Of a stretch of DNA of 64,000 nt, positions 33,557 to 43,532 are shown one piece after another (the stretch's first letter is position 1; the number at the start of each line of letters is the position of its first letter). This DNA comes from DATLLJ01 sp965229885 (GTDB lineage: Bacteria > Acidobacteriota > Vicinamibacteria > Vicinamibacterales > CAVVIG01). The position numbers were made by a program, and so were the translations under genes. Location of the stretch: NCBI GenBank assembly GCA_965229885.1, contig CBDDJX010000003.1, forward strand, positions 1,674,001 to 1,738,000, in the 5' to 3' direction. The notes beneath the pieces were generated by a model, which did not search any database, was not told the origin of the DNA, and saw nothing but the letters and a program-made list of their open reading frames with translations.

Positions 33557-33793
33557 CGTTCATGTGCTCGCTGTCGTTCTGGATCCACGTCTCGGGCCCG
33601 ATCGCCGTGGTGGTGGCGGGGCTGCTCATCGGCAATCCCGGTCGCCATGGTGCTGTCGCCGCCCAGATTTCCAGCGCGGGATCACTTGCTCGCGTGCACG
33701 TACGCCGTGGTCGTCTTTTCGATCCTGGCGCAGGGCCTCACCGTGCGGCGGGTGCTCGTGTACTACGGGGTCGGCGAAACGGCCAGGCCTTGA
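33526..33793 (+). pseudogene. Na+/H+ antiporter (CPA1/NhaP type) fragment, frameshifted
   Basis: Frame 1 from 33526 reads LELLITLALVTFMCS, then HVSGPIAVVVAGLLIGN, a helix typical of NhaP antiporters. After about 33655 the homology continues in another frame from 33677: RDHLLACTYAVVVFSILAQG, then LTVRRVLVYYGVGE, and stops at TGA 33793. The 5' half is replaced by the truncated IS3. Clear remnant of a lost transporter gene. Confidence 0.78.
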
Positions 33794-34059
33794 GCGTCAC
33801 GCTCGCAGCGTGTGCGGGTGCGCCGGTCAGACGCAGGCCCTGGTTCAGTGACGACGCAAGCCTCGCGCGAGACTGCGTCGGTCCGGCCCCAGGAATCGGT
33901 CAACGAGCCGCTCAGGACGTGCGGCGCAACCACGGCGAAACCGCAAGGCGCGTACTTCACAGCCAGCGCGGCAGACCTTCATACCTGGACCATGGCGCAC
34001 TTCGGGCGCTGAGCACCGCGTCCATGGGACTCGCCTCGGCTGCTCTAGAAATGAGGTGG

Positions 34060-35595
34060 CTAGGAAGGAATGGCGGGCGCGGCGGTCATTAGCTGCTGAA
34101 TGACCGCCGCTTCGGCGGGCGACCAGGCATTCGTGACCGCCTCGTACCCGAAGACCTGGAGTGCAGGGCGGGCCGTGAATCCGCCGTCGAGAATCTCGAA
34201 CGCGTCAAGCGTGACGAGCGCGGGATGCGGCTGGCCGCAGGCGCGCGCCAACTGGAGGAGCTCTTTTCGCAGCATCACGATGTAGTTCGCGAGGCGCGCG
34301 GATTTGTGCGTGGGGTCCAGACCGCGCATGAGCCAGGCGTTCTGCGTCGCGACCCCCGTGGGGCAGTGGCCGGTGTGGCAGCGCTGCGCCTGGATACAGC
34401 CGATGGCGAGCATCGCCTCTCGCCCGACGTTGACCATGTCGCAGCCGAGGGCCAGCGCCAGCAGGGCGACATCGGGAAACCCCAGCTTGCCGGATCCGAT
34501 GAGCAGGACGCGTGTGTGCACGCCCCGGCTGACGAGCTCGCGATACACGCGAGAGAAGCCGATCTTGAACGGCAAGGCCACATGATCGGCGAACACGAGC
34601 GGCGCCGCACCTGTGCCGCCTTCGCCGCCGTCGATGGTGATGAAGTCCACGCCGCGACCGGTCGACGCCATCAGACGAGAAAGTTCCTTCCAGAAGCCGA
34701 TATCGCCGACGGCCGACTTGATGCCGACGGGGAGACCCGTGGCATCGGCGATGCGCTCGACAAAATCGAGCAGTTCATCGGCGTCCCGAAATGCGCTGTG
34801 CACCGAGGGGCTGATGCAGTCGCGTCCGACCGGGACGCCGCGGATGGCTGCAATCTCCGGGGTGACCTTCACGCCCGGCAGGACGCCCCCCAGGCCCGGT
34901 TTAGCCCCCTGACTGAGCTTGATCTCGATCGCGCGGACCGGACAGCTGTCGACGGCCGCGCGCAGGCGTTCGAGGTCAAAGCGACCCGATGCGTCCCTGG
35001 CGCCGAAGTAGCCGGTGCCGATCTGCCAGATGAGGTCGCCGCCATGCCGGTGATGCGGCGACAGGCCGCCCTCGCCCGTGTTCTGCATGCAGCCGGCCAG
35101 CTGCGCACCACGGTTTATCGCCTCGACCGCCGCGGCGCTCAATGAACCGAAGCTCATGGCCGACGTGTTGACGATCGAGGAGGGACGAAACGCCTTTCGG
35201 CGCGCGCGATAGCCGCCCATCACCCTGGCGCAGGGAATCGCGTACTGCGGGTCGTACCCGATATCACCGTGGCGCGGATCGAACAGAGGAAACGCGACGT
35301 GTTTAACGATGATATACGACGAAGAACGTTCGAGGTCGTTGTCGCTGCCGAATCCGAAGTAGTTGTTCTCCCGTTTGGACGAGGCGTAGACCCATCGGCG
35401 CTGGTCGCGCGAGAAGGGACGCTCCTCGTCGTTGCTCGTCACGATGTATTGCCGGAACTCCGGTCCGACCTTCTCGAGGAGATAACGGAGATGTCCGATG
35501 ACGGGGAAGTTGCGGAGGATCGCGTGTGTGTGCTGTACGAGGTCGTACACGACCAGTGCGGCCAGACACGCGGCGGCCAGTCCCAGCCAGAGCAT
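34060..35595 (-). CDS. FMN-binding glutamate synthase-like protein, membrane-anchored
   Basis: Homologue of the glutamate synthase central/FMN domain (GltS-like, YerD type), 511 aa. ATG 35595 starts an N-terminal anchor (MLWLGLAAACLAALVVYDLV). FMN/glutamate-synthase hallmarks: SAMSFGSLSAAAVEAINRGA, NTGEGGLSPHH, IEIKLSQGAKPGLGG, TIDGGEGGTGAAP and the Fe-S region C-IQAQRCHTGHCPTGVATQ. Stand-alone versions lack the glutaminase domain, and their substrate is not known. Not part of an obvious operon. Confidence 0.9.
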   Translation of the reverse strand: MLWLGLAAACLAALVVYDLVQHTHAILRNFPVIGHLRYLLEKVGPEFRQYIVTSNDEERPFSRDQRRWVYASSKRENNYFGFGSDNDLERSSSYIIVKHVAFPLFDPRHGDIGYDPQYAIPCARVMGGYRARRKAFRPSSIVNTSAMSFGSLSAAAVEAINRGAQLAGCMQNTGEGGLSPHHRHGGDLIWQIGTGYFGARDASGRFDLERLRAAVDSCPVRAIEIKLSQGAKPGLGGVLPGVKVTPEIAAIRGVPVGRDCISPSVHSAFRDADELLDFVERIADATGLPVGIKSAVGDIGFWKELSRLMASTGRGVDFITIDGGEGGTGAAPLVFADHVALPFKIGFSRVYRELVSRGVHTRVLLIGSGKLGFPDVALLALALGCDMVNVGREAMLAIGCIQAQRCHTGHCPTGVATQNAWLMRGLDPTHKSARLANYIVMLRKELLQLARACGQPHPALVTLDAFEILDGGFTARPALQVFGYEAVTNAWSPAEAAVIQQLMTAAPAIPS

Positions 35596-35888
35596 CGGGG
35601 TGGATGTTACCTGATCTGTTCCGGCCACACGAGCGCAACACTCGGCGCGTTCACATTCGCGCAGCCATAACCGACCAGCGCGCCTCGTGCGGGGTCTTGC
35701 TGAACGCGAGCGCGGTCGGTCGGTCACTCGTGAAAAGCGCGTCTACCAGCGCGCGTATGCCTGTGGAGAAAGGTAACGAGGCGGCCAAGCGCGGGGCGCT
35801 ACCTCCCGTTCGCACAGTTGCTACGGCGCGACGGGTGTGAATCGTACCGGGTTCGTCGGAGGGCTCATTGCTTGAGAGGATGGAGCCC

Positions 35889-36149
35889 ATGGCACGACCG
35901 AGGAAGTATTCAGCTGAGGCACGAGAGCGAGCCATTCGGATGGTCCGCGCGCATGGTCCCGAGCATCCGTCGCAGTGGGCCGCGATCACGGCGATCGCGA
36001 GCAAGTTCAGCTGCACCGGTGAGACGCTGCGGAATTGGGTGCGCCAGGCCGAACGCGATACGGGCCAGCGGGGCGGCCTGACGACCGACGAGCGCCAGCG
36101 CCTGAAGGAACGGGAACGCGACAATCGCGAATTGAAGACGCGCGAATGA
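35889..36149 (+). pseudogene. IS3 OrfA, copy 1, frameshifted
   Basis: Begins MARPRKYSAEARERAIRMV, HTH protein of an IS3 element. An extra A near 36136 (TTGAAGACGC versus TTGAGACGC in copy 2) shifts the frame, so the leucine-zipper end (RRANEILRKASAYFA) is lost. Confidence 0.85.
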
Positions 36150-36209
36150 GATCTTGCGGAAGGCCTCCGCATATTTTGCCCAGGCGGCGCGCGACCGCCG
36201 AGTGAAGTA

Positions 36210-37107
36210 ATGGTCCAGTTTGTGGATGACCACCGGGCCACGTAGGGGGTTGAGCCGATCTGCGCGGTGTTGCCGATCGCCCCCTCGACGTATTTTCTGC
36301 ACCACGCCCGGCAGGTGGACCCGCCGCCGCGGCCGGCGCGCGCCAAGCGCGACGACGACTTGCGGATCGCCATCCAGCGGGTCTGGGACGCGAATTGGCA
36401 GGCATACGGACCGCGGAAGGTCTGGCAGCAGCTCGGCCGCGAAGACGTCGACGTCGCGCGCTGTATGGTCGAGCGGCTGATGGGGGCGATGGGCTTGGCC
36501 GGCGCGGTCCGCGGCCGCGCATGGGTCACGACGCCCGCCGCTGCGACCGCCGGCGTGCGTCCCCCGGCTTTGGTCGACCGCCAGTTCACCGCGCCGCGGC
36601 CCAACCAGCCTCTGGGTCTCCGACTTCCCCTACGTCGCCACGTGGAAAGGCTTCGTGTATGTCGCGTTCGTGATCGCTGTCTTCTCGCGGCGCATCGTCG
36701 GCGGGCGCGTGTCGGCGTCGCTGCGGACGGACTTCGTGCTCGATGCGCTCGAATAAGCGGTGTGCGAACGTGGCGCGGATCGCGTCAGCGGCCTGGTGCA
36801 TCACAGCGACCGAGGTACGCAGTATCTGTCGATGCGGTACACCGACCGGCTCGCCGACGCCGGCATCGCGCCGTCGGTCGGCAGCCGAGGCGACTCCTAT
36901 GACAATGCCCTCGCCGAGTCGGTGATTGGGCTCCTCAAGACGGAGGTGATTCGACGGCAAGGTCCGTGGCCGCATCTGGCGCAGGTGGAATTCGCGACGC
37001 TGGCGTGGGTGGATTGGTTCAACAACCGCCGGTTGCTCGAGCCCATCGGCTACGTGCCGCCTGCGGCATTCGACGCGCACTACTATGAGCAGGTTAAGGT
37101 GGCCTGA
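36210..37107 (+). pseudogene. IS3 OrfB integrase, copy 1, multiple lesions
   Basis: Starts ATG 36210 (MVQFVDDHRAT) and ends with the typical WVDWFNNRRLLEPIGYVPP. Lesions: TAG near 36244 where the family has Tyr, an extra C near 36611 (CCAGCCTCTGGG), and TAA near 36754 where the family has Gln. The D-D-E residues are spread over separate frames, so no active transposase is possible without recoding. Confidence 0.88.
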
Positions 37108-37146
37108 CTCAACTAACTCGCCCTCCGGGATTCCCGGTACGATTCA

Positions 37147-37397
37147 GCCATGTACTTCATCGGCATCCTCCTTAGAAGATTGAGCAAATGTTCCATGCCT
37201 GGGTAGGGTCTGATGTCGCGGGAGCCAAGAACGGGCGGATCTTAGCGCGAACGAGCTCGAAACGGGAGATGTCCCTCTAACTGTTGAAAAAGGTCGCGTA
37301 GTCGTTAACTGAGCCGCCGCTGAATTTCAACAGCCAACGGGGCAACCCCGATTGGCCGTTACAATGAGTAAGCCGCTTCTGGCCCGATTATTCGCAG
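37147..37397. other. intergenic region with two hairpins upstream of the M16 peptidase
   Basis: CTGTTGAAA at 37281-37289 and TTTCAACAG at 37325-37333 form a perfect 9-bp inverted repeat with a 35-nt loop. Directly after it, GCCAACGGGG and CCCCGATTGGC (37333-37357) form a compact hairpin with one bulged A. The region may be an IS end scar or a leader structure for the peptidase. Confidence 0.45.
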
Positions 37398-40250
37398 ATG
37401 AGCCCTATGACTATTTGCACTCGCGTCCGGTTAATGCTCCTCGTGTCGGCGATCGTGACGGCCGTCGGCTTCGCCGGCGCGCAGCAGTCGGCGATCCCCG
37501 CGAACGTTCTGGCCGCCCCACTCAATCAGATCATTCCGGTCGATCCGCTGATTACGGTGGGCACGCTGCCGAACGGGCTCCGCTACTACATCCGGGAGAA
37601 CAGACAGCCGCAGGCCCGCGCCGAGCTTCGGCTCGTCGTCAATGCGGGCTCGGTGCTTGAAGACGAAGACCAGCGCGGCCTCGCGCACTTTGTCGAGCAT
37701 ATGAGCTTCAACGGCACGCTGCACTTTCCCAGGCAGGACGTCGGAGACTTCATCCAGTCGCTCGGCATGCGTTTCGGAGCGCACGTCAACGCCCACACGA
37801 GCTTCGACGAGACGGTGTACCAGCTACAGATCCCCACCGGCGATGCCGCGGTGATCGACAGGTCGCTGCTCATCCTCGAAGACTGGGCGCATAACGTGTC
37901 GTTCGATCCGGTCGAGATCGACAAGGAGCGGGGCGTCATCCTCGAGGAATGGCGGCTCGGTCTGGGAGCTAACGAGCGGATTCAGGACGCGCAGTTTCCC
38001 ATCCTGCTGAAAGGCTCGCGCTACGCAGAACGGCTGCCCATCGGCAAGCCGGAGACCATCCAGAACGTCAATCACGCCCGCCTGAAGCAGTTCTACGCGG
38101 ATTGGTACCGGCCCGACCTGATGGCAGTCGTCGCCGTTGGCGATTTCGACAAGTCCCTGATCGAGGCCCAAGTCAGATCTCACTTCGGCTCGATCCCGGT
38201 GGCCTCGTCTCCGAAGCCGAGGCTGGCGTACGCGGTGCCGGATCAATCCGGGACGGTCTATTCGGTGATCACCGATCCCGAAGCCACCTATACGCGCATC
38301 AGTGTGTCCAGCAAGATGACCGCGCGCCCGCAGGCATCGATTGGCGCCTACCGACGGCACATGGTCGAGCAGCTGTTCAGCGCCATGCTGTCTGGGCGGC
38401 TTGACGAGATCGCGCAGACGCGGACTGCGCCGTTTCTCAAGGCCCAGACCGACCGTCGGCTCCTTGTGCGCACCGAAGAGGCGACAACCCTGGATGCCCT
38501 TGTCGCGAAGGGCAGCGTCGAACGGGGCCTGGCGGCACTCTTTACCGAGGTCGACCGCGTCGCCCGATTCGGCTTCACCGCGACGGAGCTGAATCGGGAG
38601 AGGCTGAATCTTCAGCGAGGGCTCCGGCGGGCGGTCATCGAGAAGGACAAGAGCCCCTCAGGTCCGTTGGCCGACGAATTCGTGCGCAACTTCATCCAGG
38701 CGGAACCAATCCCGGGCATCGTGTACGAGTACGGCTTGAATCAGCGCTTCCTGCCGGAGATCACACTGGCCGAAGTCAACGGCGTGGCCAGGGATTGGAT
38801 GCCCAATCGCAACCGGTTCGTCGCGATCACCGCGCCCGAGAAGGACCGGTCGTCACTGCCCACCGAGGCGAAGCTGGCAGCGGTCATCAACGCGGCCAGC
38901 GGCGCACCGCTGACGGCCTACGTCGATGCGATCAGCACGCAGCCGCTGCTCTCGCGCCTCCCTTCGGCGGGAGCCATCGCCACCACCTCCACGAACGAAG
39001 CGCTGGGCATCACCGAGTGGCGTTTGTCTAACGGCGTCCTGGTCGTGCTCAAGCCGACGACGTTCAAGCAGGACGAGATCCTGTTTCGGGCCGTGAGCCC
39101 CGGGGGCACCTCACTCGCGAGCGACCAGGACTTCATCGCTGCCGAAACCGCCTCCCTAGTCATCGCGCAAGGTGGTCTTGGCGGCCTCAGCCGCATCGAT
39201 CTGGAAAAAGTTCTCGCCGGCACCACGGCGTTTGTCAGGGCCGACATCGGCGAGATGGAGGAAGGGCTTTACGGCGGCGCCTCCAGTAAAGATCTCGAGG
39301 CGATGTTCCAGCTGGTGTATCTCACGTTTACCGCGCCTCGGGCCGATCCGGTCGCGTTCGGCGTCCTGACCGATCAGTTGAAGGTGACGCTGGCCAACCA
39401 GTTGGCGATGCCGGACAGGGTGTTCGACGAGGCGCTCGATGCTGCATTGAGCCAGAACCACGTGCGGGCGCAGCCGCTCACGCCGGCAAGCCTCACGCAC
39501 ATGGACCTCGACAAGTCGCTCGCCTTCTACAAGGACCGCTTCGCCGATGCGAGCGACTTCACCTTCGCCTTCGTGGGGAGCTTCGATCTCGCAACCATGA
39601 AGCCGTTCGTGGAGCGCTACCTGGGGAGCCTTCCGGCCCTCCACCGGAACGAGGCCCCGAAGGACGTCGGCATGCGTCCTCCAGCAGGCGTCGTCCAGAA
39701 GCAGGTGAAGAGCGGCATCGCGCCCCGGAGCCAGGTCAGTATCGTGTTCAGCGGGGCGTTCGAGAACGACGAGATGCGTCGAGTGGTCGTCAGGACGATG
39801 GGCGATACGCTCGCGGGAAACCTGCAGCGAACACTGCGGGAGGACCTGGGCGGCACGTACGGCGTCAGCGTCGTGGCGGGCTTCACGAAGCGTCCGGTGG
39901 CGGGGTATCGCCTGACAATCAATTTTGCCTGCGACCCGGCTCGAACGGAGAGCCTCGTCCGGAGCGCGTTCCAGGTGATTGACGAGTTCAAGAGGATCGG
40001 CCCGGGGGAGCGACAGGTCGCCGACGCGCGCACGGCGTTCATGCGCGATTTTGAAACGAACAGCGGGCGGAACGACTACCTTCTGAACCGGATCGTCTTC
40101 AAGTACGAATACGGTGAGGACGTCAAGGAGGTCTTCAATGTGCGGCCGTTCTCCGACCAGCTCACCGTGCCGAGGCTGCGCGATGCGGCGCGGGCGTACC
40201 TCGACACGAACCGCTATGTGCAAGTCACGCTGCTGCCGGAGACGAGGTAG
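37398..40250 (+). CDS. exported M16-family zinc peptidase (pitrilysin type)
   Basis: Large secreted metallopeptidase of 950 aa. Signal peptide ends around FAGAQQ (residue 30). The active half (40-460) has the inverted zinc motif HFVEH in GLAHFVEHMSFNGT with the downstream Glu in ERGVILEEWRLG; the second half (500-950) is the inactive M16C-like domain. Probably degrades peptides in the periplasm or on the cell surface. It sits alone, downstream of IS copy 1. Start ATG 37398. Confidence 0.93.
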   Translation: MSPMTICTRVRLMLLVSAIVTAVGFAGAQQSAIPANVLAAPLNQIIPVDPLITVGTLPNGLRYYIRENRQPQARAELRLVVNAGSVLEDEDQRGLAHFVEHMSFNGTLHFPRQDVGDFIQSLGMRFGAHVNAHTSFDETVYQLQIPTGDAAVIDRSLLILEDWAHNVSFDPVEIDKERGVILEEWRLGLGANERIQDAQFPILLKGSRYAERLPIGKPETIQNVNHARLKQFYADWYRPDLMAVVAVGDFDKSLIEAQVRSHFGSIPVASSPKPRLAYAVPDQSGTVYSVITDPEATYTRISVSSKMTARPQASIGAYRRHMVEQLFSAMLSGRLDEIAQTRTAPFLKAQTDRRLLVRTEEATTLDALVAKGSVERGLAALFTEVDRVARFGFTATELNRERLNLQRGLRRAVIEKDKSPSGPLADEFVRNFIQAEPIPGIVYEYGLNQRFLPEITLAEVNGVARDWMPNRNRFVAITAPEKDRSSLPTEAKLAAVINAASGAPLTAYVDAISTQPLLSRLPSAGAIATTSTNEALGITEWRLSNGVLVVLKPTTFKQDEILFRAVSPGGTSLASDQDFIAAETASLVIAQGGLGGLSRIDLEKVLAGTTAFVRADIGEMEEGLYGGASSKDLEAMFQLVYLTFTAPRADPVAFGVLTDQLKVTLANQLAMPDRVFDEALDAALSQNHVRAQPLTPASLTHMDLDKSLAFYKDRFADASDFTFAFVGSFDLATMKPFVERYLGSLPALHRNEAPKDVGMRPPAGVVQKQVKSGIAPRSQVSIVFSGAFENDEMRRVVVRTMGDTLAGNLQRTLREDLGGTYGVSVVAGFTKRPVAGYRLTINFACDPARTESLVRSAFQVIDEFKRIGPGERQVADARTAFMRDFETNSGRNDYLLNRIVFKYEYGEDVKEVFNVRPFSDQLTVPRLRDAARAYLDTNRYVQVTLLPETR

Positions 40251-40318
40251 CGCTGAACGTGCGCCTGCCGACGGTCTTGACCGCGAACAGGCGACGATGG
40301 AGCGATGAGCGGCCGCGT

Positions 40319-41056
40319 CTACAGGCTGCAGCCCCTCTTGGTTTCTTCAAACCCGTCAAACAGGCGCCCGGCGTTGGCTCCCGCGAGTGTGTCCAGGCGG
40401 TGCGGCTGCCCCTTCTCGACGGTGTAACGTGCGGCGGCGCCTTTGGAACGAAGGAGTTCTGCTTCCTTCTTCATCTCGTCGTGCCACATGTACTGATCCC
40501 ATTCGCCGACGTACATGAAGACGCACATCTTCGAAATCGCCTGAAGCTTGGCGGCGCTGGGTTGCCACATGTATCCGGGGAAGGCGGTGACGGAGAGAAA
40601 GTACTGCGGATTGGCTGCCGCGACGTGAAAAGCGGCGATACCCCCGTTTGACGGTCCGGCGACGTGAAACTTGTTTCCCTGGATCTTGTAGTCTGTCAGG
40701 ATCGTTTTCAGAAAGTCAGGGAAGATGCGGGCGCCGTCCTGGAAGAACGGCTGATCGTCCGGCGCGGCGGGAGCGATGACGATATAGCCGCGCTTCTCAG
40801 CCTCAGCACGGAAGTTGCGATTCAGGACGTTGTCCACCGTGTTCATAGTCTGCGGGCCGCCACCGAACACCAGTATGCCCGGATACACCTGTGCCGGCTC
40901 ATGCGCGTCCGGGAGGACGGCCTTGTAATGGACGGTCGTGCCGCCCACCTGTGTCGTCTTCTCGATCAGTTCCGCGTGGAGAGGCTGAGTGGCGAACAGG
41001 GCCACGACCAACGCCGCCGGAACGACGAGCGCCCATCTCGATCTCAGGTGGTTCAT
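40319..41056 (-). CDS. secreted alpha/beta-hydrolase (dienelactone hydrolase/esterase-like)
   Basis: A 245 aa exported hydrolase. ATG 41056 precedes a signal peptide (VVPAALVVALFATQPLHA). The nucleophile elbow is GPSNGG with Ser in HVAGPSNGGIAAFHVA; a late Asp in GEWDQYM and a His in GQPHRLDTL complete the likely triad. Resembles PHB-depolymerase-type or prolyl-oligopeptidase-like short hydrolases. Substrate unknown. Convergent with the M16 gene. Confidence 0.8.
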   Translation of the reverse strand: MNHLRSRWALVVPAALVVALFATQPLHAELIEKTTQVGGTTVHYKAVLPDAHEPAQVYPGILVFGGGPQTMNTVDNVLNRNFRAEAEKRGYIVIAPAAPDDQPFFQDGARIFPDFLKTILTDYKIQGNKFHVAGPSNGGIAAFHVAAANPQYFLSVTAFPGYMWQPSAAKLQAISKMCVFMYVGEWDQYMWHDEMKKEAELLRSKGAAARYTVEKGQPHRLDTLAGANAGRLFDGFEETKRGCSL

Positions 41057-41195
41057 CTCGAAGGCTCCTGTGAAGTGCAACAAGTATACGGGCCGGAGGC
41101 GGGTATTCGCTCGATCGCCTCTGGTGATTCGGGCGTTCGCCGACTCCACGCGCTGATGCGGACGAACAGACCTCCTGTGCCAATAAAGCGACGAC

Positions 41196-42656
41196 CTACG
41201 GCAGCACGCCACCAACGATCGCCCGCCCGGTGCCGCTACAGCCAACGGGACCGTACCGTATGAACTTCTGGATGCGCTTCCCGTCGCTGACCTCGCCCGT
41301 ATAGATGGTGCCTTGGGAATCGACGCTGACCTGGTGCAGCCAGTGGAGCTCGCCCGCTCCTCGCCCGCTCCGCCCGAGCCGGCCGAGTTCCTGAAGAGTG
41401 CTCCGGTTCAGGATGTAGATCGTCATGTTGGAAACGTCGCCGACATAGAGGCAGGACTCGTTGGCGTCGGCCGAGAAGTTCATCGACACCGCCGAGCCCG
41501 GCAGGCCGTTAGTCTTCGCCGCCACGAACTGCTCCTTCACGAAGCCGCACTTGCCCGCCTCGCCGTTCGGGTTCGCGCATTCCTTGCCGAGGTTGGGATC
41601 GCGGCCGTTGAACACCTGCACGCGGTTGTTGCCGCGGTCGCAGACATAGAGCAGCCCGTCCTTGCTGATCTTCGCGCAATGCACCGGGTTGCGGAAGAAC
41701 GCCGGCTTCATGTTGTTCTTGGTGAAGTCGTTCATCCAGGGGCCGGCCGCGGCGGCGGCCTTGTCGTCGATCGGGTTGTTTCCGTAGGCGCCGATATGGC
41801 CGATGTACTTGCCGGTGGCGGCATCGACGATGACCACGCGGCGATTGCCGTAGCCGTCCGACACATACATGCGGTTGTTGGTCGGATCGACCGTCACGTC
41901 GGCTGGCAGATAGAACTGCGGCGTGGCGTTGCGGCCGCCGTCCTTGTTGTTGCTGTTCGGCCCCTTGGATCCCGGACCGCCGATCATCATCACAAACTTG
42001 CCCTCTTTGGTGAATTTCAGGATCATGCCGTCGGCGCCGTTGGTTGACGCCCAGGCCGAGTCGTTCGGATTGCCGTTGGCGCTGCTGCCACCGAGATAGA
42101 CGAAGCCGTTGTGGTCGACGAAGATGCCGTGCTCGCTGGCCGGCCAGACGCAGCCTTGATCCATCTTACACCTGTCGGGATCGGCCGGGCCGCCCCAGGC
42201 GCGCAGCATCTTGCCGGCCGAATCGAACTCCATGACGGAGGGCGCCGGCACGCAGCAGTCGCCAAGCACTCCGTAGGGGCGCGCGAAGCCCATCGCGTCA
42301 ACGGGCTTGCCATCCTTGTCCTTGTGGCTGGCAGCGGTCAGCGCCGCCTCGTCGTTCGTCAACGAACGGGGGCGCTGATAGACCCAGATGTGGTCGTCGG
42401 GCGCCACATAGAGGCCGCCGATCTGGCCAAGGAGCCAGTTATTGGGCAGCTTCTGCGGCCAGCCGGCGTCGGCGATAAAGCCCGGCACTTTCGCGGTCGG
42501 CGGTACACCGTAGACACCGCTGCGCTCGGCGAGCCGCTCCAGAATGCCGGTCTTGGCGAGCGCTGCGGGATCGGGCTTCGGCGCCTGCGCATGGCCTGAC
42601 GCGACGACAAAAGCGCCGAGCAGCACGCCGAGAATGGTGAGCAATCTCAGTCTCAT
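41196..42656 (-). CDS. secreted NHL/SMP-30-like beta-propeller protein
   Basis: Exported protein of 486 aa with signal peptide MRLRLLTILGVLLGAFVVASGHAQ. Repeated blades are visible: GLYVAPDDHIWVYQ, ADVTVDPTNNRMYVSDGYGNRRVVIVD, CDRGNNRVQVFN and VSVDSQGTIYTGEVSDGKRIQKF, matching NHL repeats. Eight or so cysteines could form disulfides. Codon choice (many AAG, TTG and GCC) and phrasing look unlike its neighbours, suggesting transfer. Function not known; related propellers include peptidyl-amidating lyase-like proteins. Confidence 0.8.
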   Translation of the reverse strand: MRLRLLTILGVLLGAFVVASGHAQAPKPDPAALAKTGILERLAERSGVYGVPPTAKVPGFIADAGWPQKLPNNWLLGQIGGLYVAPDDHIWVYQRPRSLTNDEAALTAASHKDKDGKPVDAMGFARPYGVLGDCCVPAPSVMEFDSAGKMLRAWGGPADPDRCKMDQGCVWPASEHGIFVDHNGFVYLGGSSANGNPNDSAWASTNGADGMILKFTKEGKFVMMIGGPGSKGPNSNNKDGGRNATPQFYLPADVTVDPTNNRMYVSDGYGNRRVVIVDAATGKYIGHIGAYGNNPIDDKAAAAAGPWMNDFTKNNMKPAFFRNPVHCAKISKDGLLYVCDRGNNRVQVFNGRDPNLGKECANPNGEAGKCGFVKEQFVAAKTNGLPGSAVSMNFSADANESCLYVGDVSNMTIYILNRSTLQELGRLGRSGRGAGELHWLHQVSVDSQGTIYTGEVSDGKRIQKFIRYGPVGCSGTGRAIVGGVLP

Positions 42657-42729
42657 TTTCAGTCCTCCCACAAGAAAGCTGAACAAGTCAGCCTAGCAGA
42701 TCATACTGACGCCCTGCGGAGGACCAGCG

Positions 42730-42882
42730 ATGAAGATCTCGCGTGCCGACACTACCGAACAGAAGCTGTACCTGGAGCGTCGACTCGGCGAGTTCTTCAA
42801 GCGCAAGACGCTGAAGTTCAACGGGTACGGCAGCGAGGTCGACAAGTTGTACGAGGGAATGGATCTGAAGATCAACTGGTGA
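42730..42882 (+). pseudogene. C-terminal fragment of an unidentified protein
   Basis: Open frame of 50 aa (MKISRADTTEQKLYLERRLG onwards), rich in charged residues and ending DLKINW. It has no plausible promoter or ribosome-binding site and looks like the tail of a longer protein whose 5' part was lost. Family not recognised. Confidence 0.35.
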
Positions 42883-42913
42883 AGCGCATTCTGCGCTGCG
42901 CGCTACCGAAGCC

Positions 42914-43468
42914 CTACCGCAACTTCCCGAACAAGTCGCCATCGTCGATGACCGTGGCCGACGTCGGGCCGTACCCGGAAATCGCGACCCACGTTTCCTC
43001 GTCGCGCGCGCCGTCGTAATGGGGTCCGCCGGCGGGGTGCCGCATGTACTCGCCGGGCTTCAAGGGAGTTTCCTTGTCGGGTGCCCACTCCCGGCCTTCG
43101 CCCGTATACCACGTTCCCCTGACCACCATGACGTTCCGCTCGTCCGGGTGGTAATGGGGCCGGCTCATCACGCCGGGAGGAAACTTGTTGATCGTGAGAT
43201 AGAAGCCGGGCTTTGAAGGGTCGCCTTCGAGTATGGCTGTCTGCACACCCAGCGTGTTGCCTTCGGTGGCGCGCCACTGGAACTTGTCGAGGTTCAAGCG
43301 AACGAACTCGCGCTCAGGAAATCGACCGAACTCCGCCTGGCGATTCGAAGGCTGGGCTGCCGGCTGCTGCGCCGGTGTTGGGGCCGGCTGCTCGGCAGGC
43401 TGCGAACAGCCGACCGCAAGTATCGACAGGGTGCAAGCCAGGCACAGGTAACTTGTCGCCATCTTCAT
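42914..43468 (-). CDS. cupin-domain lipoprotein
   Basis: A 184 aa predicted lipoprotein: ATG 43468, hydrophobic stretch and lipobox LAVGC at about residue 21, then a Pro/Gln-rich linker. A single cupin barrel follows with metal-ligand pattern RPHYHPDERNVMVVRG and the second conserved His in HPAGGPHYDG. Cupins of this kind bind a metal and often act as small enzymes or sensors. Substrate unknown. Its 5' side abuts transposase debris, so its promoter may be altered. Confidence 0.8.
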   Translation of the reverse strand: MKMATSYLCLACTLSILAVGCSQPAEQPAPTPAQQPAAQPSNRQAEFGRFPEREFVRLNLDKFQWRATEGNTLGVQTAILEGDPSKPGFYLTINKFPPGVMSRPHYHPDERNVMVVRGTWYTGEGREWAPDKETPLKPGEYMRHPAGGPHYDGARDEETWVAISGYGPTSATVIDDGDLFGKLR

Positions 43469-43532
43469 GTACGGTCTCCAGCCGCTGATTTCAGTCGAAG
43501 ACGGGCGTCGTGTCAAGGTCGCGTATCGCGCC

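Larger units (their letters stand above)
35838..37146 (+). mobile_element. IS3-family element, copy 1 (degenerate)
   Basis: 1309-bp element bounded by imperfect terminal inverted repeats beginning TGAATCGTACCGGG at both ends. Same element as 57145-58451 in opposite orientation. Contains the two stop codons shared by both copies plus two private single-base insertions (one in orfA, one in orfB). No target-site duplication seen (flanks GTG and GCC). Confidence 0.88.

Noticed and set aside
37281..37357. Hairpins upstream of the M16 peptidase as a riboswitch
   Set aside because: No terminator T-tract, no alternative pairing, and the location next to an IS end makes an insertion scar as likely.
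41313..42047. Long plus-strand open frame opposite the propeller gene
   Set aside because: Antisense shadow of a high-GC gene; no motif, no signal, no start context.
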